Shown here: piece by piece, positions 9,982-22,084 of the stretch
Layout of the letters: each line of letters opens with the position of its first letter
How positions within the stretch are numbered: position 1 is the stretch's first letter
NCBI GenBank assembly: GCA_039619475.1
Contig: CM077116.1
Span: 463,201,576-463,265,575 of the forward strand
Length of the DNA stretch: 64,000 nucleotides
Direction: 5' to 3'
Source of the DNA: Icerya purchasi
Lineage: Eukaryota > Arthropoda > Insecta > Hemiptera > Monophlebidae
Translations under genes and position numbers: made by a program
Notes under the pieces: generated by a model
What the model saw: the letters and a program-made list of their open reading frames with translations, nothing else
What the model was told of the DNA's origin: nothing
Database searches by the model: none

Positions 9982-10855
9982 ATTATATTGTGTATTTTAT
10001 AATATTTTCCATCGTTTTCCCTATACATGGGAGTAAGGATATGGGCCTGTATGAATTATAATCAATTTTGTTTTTACCGGATTTCAAAATCGGACAGATG
10101 TAATATTCCAAGTATCTGGGATATATCCTGTGTCTAGTGATTTATTAAAAAACCTTAATAACATATTCTTTACTTCGACTAAAAGCGTCTGGACAGCCCT
10201 ATAGGGTATTCCATCTACCTCCGCAGAGGAATTTTTCCGATGATCTAGTCTTTTGATTAATTCTGACCATGTGATTTCTCCATCTAGCCAATCAGCAAAC
10301 TTATCCGACGTCTGTAACAGACATCTTTGATCTAGAGGTTCGACGGGAGTTTCAAGCTTCCGGATAAATTTTGAAGTTCAATCTGATATATTAGTTTGGT
10401 AATCATATACTAGCCGAGGGTAGTTAAAAAACTTTATTTTATGCCACAGATCTTTTGTACTTAGGTGTTAATGTTTATCTTACTGTAATAGTATTTCTAG
10501 GCTAATTTCTTTTTTTCTTTAATGCTATCTTTTGCTCTAGCCTGCTGTTCTTTAAATTTTAAGTAATTTCCCATATTTGGGTGTTTGTTGAAGGTTTTCA
10601 GACGTAACCGTCTTAACGCTATTGCTTTGTTACAGTCCACATCCAACCTGGGTGGGCTTGTGTCATACAATCTTTTTCTATTTGTTGGTGATATGGCATC
10701 GTCAATGACTTTATTGATTATTTCGCCAATAATATTATATTGATAAGCTGTATCTACGTCATAAAATTGCTCCCCATTAATACCATTAGAGAGTTTGATA
10801 TTACATTCGATTGATATTTTTCCCAGTCGACCCTCTAAAGATCTCTCACGCGTTT
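9982..10855 (-). pseudogene. LINE-A ORF2: linker and N-terminal reverse transcriptase
   Basis: On the minus strand the linker carries S-P-P-R-L-D-V-D-C-N-K-A-I-A-L-R-R-L, and the palm entry carries A-E-V-D-G-I-P-Y-R-A-V and L-D-T-G-Y-I-P-D-T-W. Then P-I-L-K-S-G-K-N-K and S-Y-R-P-I-S-L-L-P-C-I-G-K-T-M follow, the canonical first two blocks of a LINE reverse transcriptase. Stops and frameshifts occur between blocks. The sequence breaks off after the second block, before motif A, so no catalytic Asp remains. Its upstream half is at 16016-16715. Confidence 0.75.
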
Positions 10856-10864
10856 ACTTTTTTT

Positions 10865-10989
10865 TCGCGTGTATAAAGAGTTTAGTCAAGAAGTCTATTT
10901 CTGTGTTCTCTTTCATCATACGAGTACAATTAGAGTTTAAGTTTAACGTAATCATATAAATTTCGGCCTCTTCCCCTTCACCGAGGAAG
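10865..10989 (+). promoter_or_regulatory. LINE-B 5' leader with presumed internal promoter
   Basis: The 125 bp between the left duplication and the ORF1 ATG start CGCGTGTATAAAGAGTTTAG. LINEs of this group usually carry their RNA polymerase II promoter inside the 5' untranslated region. No specific motif beyond a possible TATAAAG at 10872-10878 supports this, so the promoter role is inference. Confidence 0.3.
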
Positions 10990-12582
10990 ATGGACAACAT
11001 CGACGATGAAGATAACGAATATAACCACCGACCAACGGAACAAACGTCGAATATAATCAAACCAGATGAATTTCCGCCGTTATCTACCGTCGTCACAAAA
11101 GGCTTATCTTCTTATCAGGAAACATCAACTTTACAAACAAGTAACTATACTACCGTCGCTGCAGGTAATAATTCTTTAATTTCTAATGCCAATCACGCCG
11201 TACCAAATAATTCTTTCACTGACGTTATAAAAAAAAATAATAACAACAAGATCATTCCGCTAACAAGTTTCGAACACCCATCCGATGAACAAGGAATAAT
11301 TTTTCCCTACATACCGGACACCCCCATAAAGGACTATTTTATCGCTTTAAAACAAAAAATAGGAACCGCATCGAACATCATAGCCGGATCACGCATTAGT
11401 CAAAACCGTGTTTTAATATTTCTCAAAAATATACAGATTGTAGATAGCTTCATGTCAGCAGGTGCCTCCATAGAAATCTCACAACGACAAATTAAAGCAA
11501 GACGTCTGCGAAGTCCAGCAACAAAGATTATTCTTTCAAACGTATCAGCAACTATTCCAAACTCTGAAATTGGAAAATACCTAATACAACAGTTAGGGCT
11601 TAAACTCGCCTCACCTATTTCCATTCTAAGAATAGACCCAACTGATACCGAATTTGGACACATAATTAGTTGGCGGAGACAAGTTTACATTTCCAATTTC
11701 GACGAAGTTAACATTCCTACAAATTTTTTACTAAACTATCGTAACCATGATCACAGGATTTTTATAAGTACAGACGACCCCATATGCTTTATATGCAAAG
11801 CAAAACATCATAAAGCCGAAAACTGTACGAATATCAGTGAAACACCCATAATAACAAATATATCAACCGCAGAACCGTCCACCACGAAAAAAGAACAAAT
11901 CCCCATAAACAACCCAGAAACCAAAGTCTCAGAGGAGTCGGACGAAATACATGACACTCCCCATTTAATCACGAATTCATCAAATCTGAAGGATAATTTA
12001 AAACGATCACGTTCAGAAACCTCATCAAAGACAACCGAAACTATCGCCGAAACAGAGATAGTAGACAAACCAAAACAGCAAAAAAAGAGACGGAAAAAGA
12101 AAACTACAAGTCCATCCCAACAAACGTCCACTATGCTTGATCAAAGTAAAGGAAAAATGGAAACAGATGATTTATTAAGCTCCTCATCGGACTCAGAATC
12201 AGAAATAAATCACTTTAAAACACCGCCATTGCCTCATTTGAATATAAAAACCGCTGACATCTCAGAAACTACATCAACAATACATCAGCAATTATCTTCG
12301 CTGAAAAAATACTTTTCTACAACTTCTGATGGAAATGAACTGTCATTCGATAAATTCATTCAGTTTCTCGAAGGAACAAAACAGTCATTAAATCCATCCC
12401 AAGTGGCACAAATATTGGACATAAATGTGTCCGAATTAGTTACCATACTACAGCTACTTAAACCGTCACTTGAACAAAAATATATGAAAGCAAGATTTAC
12501 AAAAATAATCAAAAAATTACAAAAATGTAATAACACGGACAAAGAAATTTCTGACTATCCTTCCTCCCAACAAGAAGATTAA
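10990..12582 (+). CDS. LINE-B ORF1, gag-like RNA-binding protein
   Basis: An uninterrupted 530-residue frame starts at the ATG at 10990 with an acidic N-terminus (M-D-N-I-D-D-E-D). It has a central folded segment at about residues 100-255 that fits the RRM-like core of LINE gag proteins. A CCHC-type knuckle, C-F-I-C-K-A-K-H-H-K-A-E-N-C, lies near residue 260-273. A Ser/Thr-rich acidic tail follows with a strongly basic K-K-R-R-K-K-K patch near residue 365, likely a nuclear targeting signal. ORF1 proteins coat the element RNA and help target-primed reverse transcription. Only one knuckle is present, where relatives often have three. It stops eight bases before the ORF2 start and is the longest intact LINE frame in the window. 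Confidence 0.85.
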   Translation: MDNIDDEDNEYNHRPTEQTSNIIKPDEFPPLSTVVTKGLSSYQETSTLQTSNYTTVAAGNNSLISNANHAVPNNSFTDVIKKNNNNKIIPLTSFEHPSDEQGIIFPYIPDTPIKDYFIALKQKIGTASNIIAGSRISQNRVLIFLKNIQIVDSFMSAGASIEISQRQIKARRLRSPATKIILSNVSATIPNSEIGKYLIQQLGLKLASPISILRIDPTDTEFGHIISWRRQVYISNFDEVNIPTNFLLNYRNHDHRIFISTDDPICFICKAKHHKAENCTNISETPIITNISTAEPSTTKKEQIPINNPETKVSEESDEIHDTPHLITNSSNLKDNLKRSRSETSSKTTETIAETEIVDKPKQQKKRRKKKTTSPSQQTSTMLDQSKGKMETDDLLSSSSDSESEINHFKTPPLPHLNIKTADISETTSTIHQQLSSLKKYFSTTSDGNELSFDKFIQFLEGTKQSLNPSQVAQILDINVSELVTILQLLKPSLEQKYMKARFTKIIKKLQKCNNTDKEISDYPSSQQED

Positions 12583-12590
12583 CCAGAATA

Positions 12591-13697
12591 ATGAATGCTA
12601 CTCAACGAGATACAAAAATAATAAGCTGGAACTGTAATGGGGTTTTCAGGCATCTTGAAGAAATCCAAGTTTTAATAGCTACATATAATCCATCTATTAT
12701 ATGCATACAAGAATCACATCTTCAGCCGCATCAAACATTAACTTTACCTTCGTATAATATAATATGTAAAAGTCTAAATGCTCAACCAAAAGCGCATGGC
12801 GGCGTTTTTATAGCCATACGGAAAGATATTACATACACGGAAATAAAACTCAACATTGACCACATTCAAACACTAGCAATACGCATTAATATAACACCTC
12901 CCGTCTCAATATGTACTATCTATATTCCTCAGTACACAAAAATAGAAGAAAGTACCTACACATCAATAATAAATAATCTCCCAACACCGTTCATATTCAC
13001 CGGTGACTTCAATTCGCATGATGAGATTCTAGGTAGCAACAAAACTGATAGTAGAGGAAAACTATTAACTCGCATAATAGAGCAATATAACCTTTCCGTC
13101 CATAATACAAGCGAACTTACGCATTACAGTACCACGTACAGAACGTGGAGCACAATTGATTTTACATTAAGTTCTAGTCAGATTGCCCATCTCATTGAGG
13201 TTCATCATCATGGAGACATGGGCGGCAGTGATCACTTTCCACAAATCATAAACATGAAAGCAAACATGGCCTCACATATAAGACGACCAGCCCTGAATTT
13301 CAAAAAAGCAAATTGGGAAATGTTCCAGCAGCTATGTCAGACCGAGGTAGACATTGATGACAGTAACACGGATACAATGGTTCGCTCATTTACCAACGGA
13401 ATTCTAAAATGTTCCGAAATATCAATCCCGAGAAACAGGCCGTTATCCACAAACAAAGTTCTAGTACTGTGGTGGTCAGAAAAGTGCTCGCGAGCAATAA
13501 GGGAGAGAAGAAAGAGATTAAAACTTCTGAAAAGATTCCCTACACTGGAAAACTATACAGCTTTTCAACAGGCTCGAACAACAACAAGATGGATACTGAA
13601 ACAAGAAAAAAAGGAGATCTTGGAACGAATACACGTCAACACTAACTTACAAAACACCGATTCATCAGTTATGGAAGAAAATACGAGCGTTATATAA
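12591..13697 (+). CDS. LINE-B ORF2 (5' part), APE-type endonuclease
   Basis: The ATG at 12591 opens ORF2, eight bases after the ORF1 stop. Residues ~8-220 are an apurinic-type endonuclease: I-I-S-W-N-C-N-G, I-C-I-Q-E-S-H, F-T-G-D-F-N-S-H, S-T-I-D-F and the closing G-G-S-D-H-F-P, so the metal-binding Glu, Asp and Asn and the terminal S-D-H are all visible. This enzyme nicks target DNA to prime reverse transcription. The linker that follows includes W-W-S-E-K-C-S-R-A-I. A +1-type frameshift near 13605-13650 diverts this frame to a stop at 13697; the true reading moves into the frame of the next entry. Confidence 0.85.
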   Translation: MNATQRDTKIISWNCNGVFRHLEEIQVLIATYNPSIICIQESHLQPHQTLTLPSYNIICKSLNAQPKAHGGVFIAIRKDITYTEIKLNIDHIQTLAIRINITPPVSICTIYIPQYTKIEESTYTSIINNLPTPFIFTGDFNSHDEILGSNKTDSRGKLLTRIIEQYNLSVHNTSELTHYSTTYRTWSTIDFTLSSSQIAHLIEVHHHGDMGGSDHFPQIINMKANMASHIRRPALNFKKANWEMFQQLCQTEVDIDDSNTDTMVRSFTNGILKCSEISIPRNRPLSTNKVLVLWWSEKCSRAIRERRKRLKLLKRFPTLENYTAFQQARTTTRWILKQEKKEILERIHVNTNLQNTDSSVMEENTSVI

Positions 13698-14232
13698 ACA
13701 CGTTGACCTACCAATCCCTACAGCGATATCAAGAAATAATCAGTTATATACAGACCCAGGACAAATTGCAGAAGAATTCGCATCGTTTTTTGCAAATATA
13801 TCAAGTAATAATCAGTTGACACCCACATCACTAGTAAACAAACAACGTTTAGCAAACGAACAACTTGACCTCAGCTCATCAAATTCAGAAACATATAATG
13901 CACCCATAAGTTTACACGAAATCCAAAATGCCATCCAGGGGACGAAAATATCTGCTTGTGGCGCCGACAGATTTCACATTTTGTTCTTGAAACACGCCCC
14001 AGATACAATAATTAACAAACTCATGCTGATATACAACCACGTATGGACTAATCAATCTTTTCCTCAGCAATGGAGAGAAGCTATTATAGTTCCCATACAT
14101 AAAGCAAATAAAAACCCACTGAAACTAGACAACTATCGACCGATTTCACTGACATCCGTACTATGTAAAGTATTCGAAAAAATAGTAAATCGACGATTAC
14201 TATGGGAATCACATTGTTCATCACCGCGATAA
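13624..14232 (+). pseudogene. LINE-B ORF2 (middle), N-terminal reverse transcriptase
   Basis: In the second frame the sequence reads T-P-I-H-Q-L-W-K-K-I-R, then A-E-E-F-A-S-F-F-A-N, G-A-D-R-F-H, P-Q-Q-W-R-E-A-I-I-V-P-I-H-K and N-Y-R-P-I-S-L-T-S-V-L-C-K. These are the entry and first two blocks of a LINE reverse transcriptase. After R-R-L-L-W at about 14205 the sequence jumps in another frame to I-N-D-L-V and L-F-A-D-D, deleting the region that contains motif A and motif B. The protein would lack one of its catalytic Asp pairs. Confidence 0.8.
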
Positions 14233-15928
14233 ACGATCTAGTATCCATCATCCATCCACTAATATCTTCGGCGCTGTTTGCTGATGATTTCCCATATTCA
14301 TCGGTTGCAAAAATGTAGAAGCAGGAGCTGCACTACTGCAAAGGTCAGTAAACGAAGCCCAAAGATGGGCTTCACAAAATGGACTAGAGTTTTCAGCCGC
14401 GAAAACAACTTGCATCCATTTCTGCAGATTACGGACATGTCAAAAATCGCTATCACTATCATTACAAAGCACAAGAATACCAAAATCTCCGACTGTTAAA
14501 TATCTCGGCTTGTTGTTTGATCAAACCCTATCATGGAAACAACATGTAAATCAATTAAAACAGTCCTGCTTAAAAAACTTAAACCTGTTGAAGAAACTAT
14601 CCCACACAACATTTGGTTCAGACAGACACACATTACTCAAAATATATCGTACTATTATTAGACCTCGCCTAGACTACGCAGCACCCATTTACAGTTCAGC
14701 TTGCAAATCGACACTGTGCTCGTTGGACTCGATATACCACACCGCCATCAGACTGGCGATCGGTGCATTTCGCACTAGTCCAATAAGCAGCATATTGTGC
14801 GAAGCCAACGAATGGCCTTTAAACGTTCGTCGAGATTATTTAGCGGTGAAGTTTTTAATTTACTTAAGAAGTACAAATAATATCCCTGATGTTCTACTGA
14901 CGCCTGAGGTCTCGTACCGTTCTAGTCATTTAGCAGAACTTCTAAACAATCGCGCATATTTTGCTGCTGACACCAGAAATATTAATGTACCGAACAATAT
15001 CCTTCATAAAAGAATCTCCGCTCTTCCACCAACACATAATTCGGAAATACGGTGCAACGTAGTGTTGACCAACAGCTCAAAATCTGACATACTCTTGTCA
15101 TATACGAACGCATTGAAAGAATACAGTGCATATGAAAAGTATTACACAGATGCTGCAAAAAATATCGAAGGTACTGGATGTTCCTTTGTACATCGCCAGC
15201 AAATCATCAGCTATGCGCTTCCAATGGAATTGTCGGTAATGTCGGCCGAATTAATTGCGATCAAATTAGCCATCGAATCCGCCATAGATCAGAATTATGA
15301 TCGTATTATCGTATTCACAGACTCATTACAGGCCGTCAATGCGATTAATGAATGGCATGCTACCCTGAAAAACCCGATTGTTCAACAGATACATTACTTG
15401 GGTATTAGCTCGACTATGAACATAGTAATATGTTGGCTACCAGGACATTCAAAGATAAGTGGAAACACCACAGCCGACTTAGCTGCGAAACAAGCAATAG
15501 GGAAATCCACATTATTATCGGTTGCAGTCCCAAGGAAGGATCTTTACAAAGTTACGAAAACCCAGTTTCAGCTACAATGGAGCCGTTCCTGGGAAGAATT
15601 GTCGCTTGAAAATAAGCTGAGAAGAGTCAAGCCTACTACTGCGCCTTGGAACATCATCATGGCATCAAGACGTGATGACGTTGTATTAACAAGACTGCGC
15701 ATCGGCCATACAGCACTAACGCACAAGCACCTTTTGAATCGTGCCGACGCTCCACTCTGCCAATACTGTGGCCAAGGTCTTTTAACAATAGAGCATATCC
15801 TTTCCGACTGCACCCAACATTCAATCTATCCCCATACTACTATCCAAACTGCCTTATCCGATGATCCCCATGAAATCAGAAAAACACTATCTTTCCTCAA
15901 ACAAAATAATATCTATAGCTTCATTTAA
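14205..15928 (+). pseudogene. LINE-B ORF2 (3' part), RT box C, thumb, RNase H, CCHC
   Basis: After the deletion the frame gives motif C as F-A-D-D (near 14277). A further shift near 14300 follows, then an open stretch to the stop at 15928. The thumb has K-Y-L-G-L-L-F-D and R-P-R-L-D-Y-A-A-P. The RNase H domain shows its four acidic sites in order: Y-T-D-A, S-A-E-L-I-A, F-T-D-S-L and N-T-T-A-D-L-A, with P-G-H-S before the last. The C-terminus has C-Q-Y-C-x8-H-x4-C, the CCHC motif typical of I-group ORF2. RNase H removes the RNA template during second-strand synthesis. The domain itself is undamaged. Confidence 0.8.
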
Positions 15929-16015
15929 TCATATCTTAATATTTGGTGTCTTTGGCCACAGTAGCAGTACACGGCACCACAAAAAAAAAAAAAAAAAAAA
16001 AAAAAAACTTTTTTT

Positions 16016-16715
16016 AGCGGCTAGATTACGAGAGAAATAATAAATGGTCGTTGTATACAAGTTGATTAATACTCGGAGGTGATTACTATCCATAGGATCT
16101 GCCCCGACGCTATATTCTAGTCTTGTAGCGAGGCTGGGATGGCATAAAACTAAGTCCAGATTATTTTGTTCGGTACTTGGCCGAGCTACCCGTGTCCTAC
16201 GGATTGAATTGACTATAAACATTAAATATTGATTTATTAATTTTAACAGCTCTGTGCCTTCAAAATTTGATTTAACACATCCCCAAGCTGGATGGATTGC
16301 GTTCAAGTCTCCCATAATTATGTAAGAGTGATTAATTTGTGAGACTACATCAGCCCATTGACTATATGTTATCCTGTGACCGGGAGGGGCGTATATCATT
16401 AACAGATCAACAGGTTGTGAATTATGTAACTTTAGGGTTATTGGGCTAATTTGGATAAGATCTTGTGCAATACTGGTGATGTTAATATTTTTCTGTTGAT
16501 ATGTAATGGAGTCATTAATCAGAATCGCAACTCCTCCACTTCTATCTTCCCTTATTATGTTATGGTTAGCTATATTAAACTAATCGTACTGTTTTAGCCA
16601 CGTCTCAGATATTCCACAGATGTTAATTTTGTTTTTTACTAAGTATTTTTTTAGTTCCTCTTGGCTACTGTAAATGCTCCTGCAATTCCACAGCATAACC
16701 TGACAAAGTCCATGG
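16016..16715 (-). pseudogene. LINE-A ORF2, endonuclease domain
   Basis: The minus-strand reading starts with L-W-N-C-R-S-I-Y and continues through I-C-G-I-S-E-T-W-L, S-G-G-V-A-I-L-I, I-Y-A-P-P, I-M-G-D-L-N-A-I-H-P-A-W-G-C and N-N-L-D-L-V-L. These are the successive APE-endonuclease blocks of an R1/I-type LINE. The usual S-D-H near the end is changed to a D-S-N-H reading. An in-frame stop lies after L-K-Q-Y-D. The longest open part is 15929-16399, but its final codons before 16016 are LINE-B tail and duplication, not LINE-A. The linker resumes at 10855. Confidence 0.75.
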
Positions 16716-16739
16716 AGATTAAGAATTAGGTGAGGAAGT

Positions 16740-17139
16740 AAGAATTAATTATTGTTATAAGACAAATTTAGTTGGTATGGTTGAAGATTATTTTATGTTG
16801 TCTATTGTTTGTACACTTATTATTACCTACTTTATTTTTAGTTATTTATTTTATATTTATTCCACTCGCATTTAACTTTTGTTTAGGGTTTTTGATATAG
16901 ATTTCCGGCTGTTTTATCTGCTTACTGGATTATTATTTTTCTTTTTTAATATGTTATTATCATTTAAATCGTTCTTTTTTGTTAACTGATTGCTACTTTT
17001 TGGTTCACTATCACCTACCGTTGTAGCATTTTCTATCTTGTTATTAGTATTTTAACGCTATTGTTACTATTGCAAAATTTACTAATATTATTATTTTTAT
17101 TACGGCTATCTCCACTAAAGTGGCTATTTTCATTGTTAT
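16740..17139. other. LINE-A ORF1-ORF2 interval, AT-rich
   Basis: Low-complexity sequence rich in TTATTATT on the plus strand lies between LINE-A ORF1 and ORF2. No coding similarity was recognised. It probably includes the decayed ORF1 C-terminus, which is Asn-rich where readable. Confidence 0.4.
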
Positions 17140-18585
17140 CTATGTCACTTTTGCTTCTTTCGTCTTGTTTTCCTTTATTAAACTCACTACTTTGAGCCTC
17201 TGCTTTTCCTCTTTTTGAGTGGGAAATAAATATGGGTTGGTATATTCTCTTTTAGATTTCGATATATACAAGGGACTGATCGGTTCTTCCCGTGCTCTTT
17301 TATTACCTCCTAGAATGGCTGATTGATCTTTTGTGAATTTTTGTTGACTGAATTTATTTTCTTTGTTAACACGATAGCCATACTTAGATATCGGTGGGTT
17401 CTCATAGTCAGGTATTTGATCGTATATATTTTGATTCGGCAAGGATGGGAAGTCCTCCTCATTTTGCAAAAGTGAAAAGCGGTTTGATAAATTATGTACA
17501 TTTGATTTTTGACTTATTATATAGATGTTAAAAGTAACTCTGAATGAGTAAGACGTATGTCTATTCACTGTTGGTATTTCCTTTGAAGCTTCGGAGAAGC
17601 TTATATTTTTTAAAGCCATTAATATTTTAATGTCTCTATGTCGAATCCATTCGGGACACTCCTTTGATATTGAAGAATGACAATTATGACAATTTATATA
17701 ATACTTATCTTCTGCACATTATGTTCCAAAATGAGCGTCGGAGGAGCATTGGATACATCTTTTTTCGGAGCTTTGCAATTTGTAGAAGAGTGTGAGAAAC
17801 GAAAACATTGAAAGCATTGTCGAATTTATTGTATATAGGGTTCAACTTTAAACTTCACCCTATTTATGTACACATATTTAGGAATGCTCTGCCCACAGAA
17901 AAATATCTGAATAGATTTTGAAGGTATGTAGGCTATCTTATCTTCCTGGTATATTTTCCTACTTAATCTAACTATTTTGTGTATTATGTACATACCGCAG
18001 TCCATTCCCTCCATAATTTCTTCGTCCGTGATGTCTATATCGATATCTTTACTTAGCTTTCTTCGCCGCGCCACTATGTGTTTAGCCTATGGATCTCGTT
18101 AAATATAGTTATGGAATGTATGCAATGACGCCGACTTCGTTCAGACTATCTTCTAAGATTAACCTATTAGCTACTTCTTTGTGTCTACATTCAACAATAA
18201 CCCTTCTTCTTCCTGCCTTTTTGATTTCTAAGATGTCATCTAAATAGTTCAATTTTTTTTAAATTTTTGCTACTTGAAGACTTATAGTAGTATTATTAAG
18301 ATTCTTTGATTGAATGATTACTTTAAATGACGTATAATCTATACCTGGTTCATAAGTGAGAATAGGTCTTTGTTCGGTTAACACATTGTGGTTATTACTA
18401 GCATTCAAATTATTCACATTGTTATTACTCTAATTTATCTTATAATTATTTTCGCTATTATTAATCTTTTTATTATTATTATTTAGTTCCATTTGTACAT
18501 CTTGGTTAATACCATTGGGGCCTTTATCGGAATAATAAGGTCCTCCTTCGTCTGGTGGATTACCATCCACCTTAACAGCCATCAT
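17140..18585 (-). pseudogene. LINE-A ORF1, gag-like with three zinc knuckles
   Basis: The reading starts with two ATGs at 18585, is Asn-rich, and reaches a domain around I-E-C/V-E-C-R-H-K-E-V-A-N-R. It continues at 17826-18074 with G-M-Y-I-I-H-K-I and ends with three CCHC knuckles: C-F-Q-C-x4-H-x4-C, C-I-Q-C-x4-H (its last Cys preceded by a stop) and C-H-N-C-H-x6-C-P-E-W. After the knuckles comes an open frame, 17140-17619, carrying S-F-S-E-A-S-K. This knuckle layout matches gag-like ORF1 proteins of I-group LINEs. At least two frameshifts and several stops break it. Confidence 0.7.
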
Positions 18586-18597
18586 TTTCGAAAGGCT

Positions 18598-19085
18598 AGC
18601 TCCTTCTTTCCTTAGCTAATCATTCCCGACTATGGTCGGACATCTATCCTTCTTTATTTTCAAATCCCGCCTCTCATTATCTTCAAATTCAGCCGGTTCC
18701 CTATTCTCAGCCGTGGTTTCATTCCTCTTTTTATCAACGTTCCGTGATCGTTTCCTTAATCAAACTGTGTTTTAATCACTCCCTTCTACCCTCTGCACGT
18801 TTTCGTTTTTCTCTGTCCTCCTCACCCGATTGCCCCTTTCATAGTTCCATCTCTCCTCCCATATGTGATGCAAACCACATCTTCTTTGAATGCCTTGCCT
18901 TTGATTCTGAGCGCTCTGTTTTGTACTTTAAAATCTTAGCACTGGGTTTTCCTGCTCCTTATAATTCTTCCTCCTTTCCATCTTCAGATATAATCCCTGC
19001 ACGTCAATCTTTCCTAAGCTCTATTTCTAATCGTCTCTCTATTTAACCTTTTCCTTACTAGCAATATTTACGTTTTCGTCATATT
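18598..19085 (+). pseudogene. LINE-C family 3' fragment (ORF2 C-terminus)
   Basis: An open frame from about 18600 to 19046 matches the end of LINE-C ORF2 at 25.5-26.0 kb. Shared blocks include D-I-Y-P-S-L-F-S-N, S-H-Y, W-F-H-S, V-S-L-I-K-L against I-S-L-I-R-L, N-H-S-L-L, and C-D-A-N-H-I-F-F-E-C against C-D-A-D-H-I-F-F-E-C. The last is the C-terminal zinc motif. The fragment starts abruptly next to the LINE-A ORF1 start codon, as expected for a 5'-truncated insertion. No poly(A) tail is evident. Confidence 0.75.
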
Positions 19086-19380
19086 AGATAGTATAAGAAG
19101 ACGTTACTTATACTGATAAGAAAATAAAAGATATAATTAAAACAACTCACCTGCGTGTTTCTTCTTCTAATAAAACTGATAAGACGAAATACGCGAAAGA
19201 TAAACTTTATCACAGATGCCTAACTCGTTATCGATCGTTTGCATAGAAAAGTGGCTGTTCCTTTCCAAAAACTATTACTTGTTCATTTCAAATAAAATTG
19301 ATACCGATCTGATTTTTAAATTATTTAATCATTCAGTTTTGTAATTATAAAAAAATTAAACAACGGATTTGTAACATGAT

Positions 19381-19657
19381 AGGTTGCTTTTTAATTATGA
19401 TAAAAATAAACTTTAACACTTTTACACTTTTGTAACAATTGTATAATTTTTTAAAACCCCGACGCGTTTCGAAGCAAACACTTCATGTTCACGGGAGCAA
19501 GTTGCTCCCGTGAACATGAAGTGTTTGCTTCAAAACGCGTCGGGGTTTTAAAAAATTATACAATTGTTACAAAAGTGTAAAAGTGTTAAAGTTTATTTTT
19601 ATCATAATTAAAAAAATGTTAACAATGAGTAATAATAACAAATACAGGTTGCTTTTT
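19381..19657. mobile_element. Foldback insertion, Penelope-like, with 12-bp duplication
   Basis: AGGTTGCTTTTT occurs at 19381-19392 and 19646-19657. Between them lies a palindrome in which 19391-19500 and 19502-19611 are reverse complements with one mismatch (position 19470). Each arm contains GAAGTGTTTGCTTC followed by GAAAC (left arm, minus strand) or AAAAC (right arm). A short hairpin followed by GAAAC and CGCGT resembles the hammerhead-ribozyme region of Penelope-like retroelements, which are known for inverted terminal arrangements and variable duplications. The CUG half of the hammerhead core is absent, so this is likely a relic. No protein is encoded. Confidence 0.6.
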
Positions 19658-19815
19658 GTCTAATTTGGTTAAATTTACGAAAAGGGAAATGTGATTTTCT
19701 AATAGTGTTTGAATATTAAAGCAAAGCACTGTACACGTTCATTCATCTATGCGTGATTTTCTAATGTAAGTTTTGATTATATGTAGTTACAGATTGACTT
19801 TTTTTTAGTTTATCC

Positions 19816-21848
<2,033 letters not shown>

Positions 21849-22084
21849 TTCATTTAAAATTTTTTACTAAACAACTTTAATTTACATATTTGAAATTGTG
21901 GTTCCTTTTTATTATAAATTAATAGAATGTTGAATTTTAGTGAAAGTTGTAATTAAAAAGAAAATAATCAAATTTTGTTTACACAGAAACAATTACTTGT
22001 TAAGTTTTTATTGTGCACTGAGGGTTTCATAAAATAAAATTGCTTTTATAAGGATTCCGCGATCATAAAAGTTTGTAAACAGCT

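Larger units (their letters stand above)
10856..16015 (+). mobile_element. LINE-B: nearly full-length RNase-H LINE inserted in LINE-A
   Basis: The element body is 10865-16006: a short leader, ORF1, ORF2 in pieces and a 27-nt poly(A) ending at 16007. ACTTTTTTT flanks it at 10856-10864 and 16007-16015, a 9-bp target-site duplication; the first A overlaps the tail, so the exact boundary is uncertain by a base. The RNase H domain and C-terminal CCHC put it in the I group of LINEs (I, LOA, Nimb and relatives). An internal deletion in the reverse transcriptase and two frameshifts make it non-autonomous, although ORF1, endonuclease and RNase H are still open. Confidence 0.85.
9980..18597 (-). mobile_element. 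LINE-A: old I-group-like LINE, split by LINE-B
   Basis: Reading right to left, LINE-A has ORF1 (18585-17140), the ORF2 endonuclease (about 16715-16016) and, after the LINE-B insertion, the endonuclease-to-palm linker and first reverse-transcriptase blocks (10855-9982). Removing LINE-B and one copy of its 9-bp duplication brings the two ORF2 halves into one reading frame. The 3' half (catalytic palm, thumb, tail) is missing at the left, where hAT sequence abuts, and LINE-C sequence abuts the 5' side at about 18.6 kb. Confidence 0.75.

Noticed and set aside
19393..19645. A functional hammerhead ribozyme in the palindrome
   Set aside because: The GAAAC strand and hairpin are present in one arm, but the CUG half of the CUGAUGA box is missing and the other arm lacks the GAAA box.
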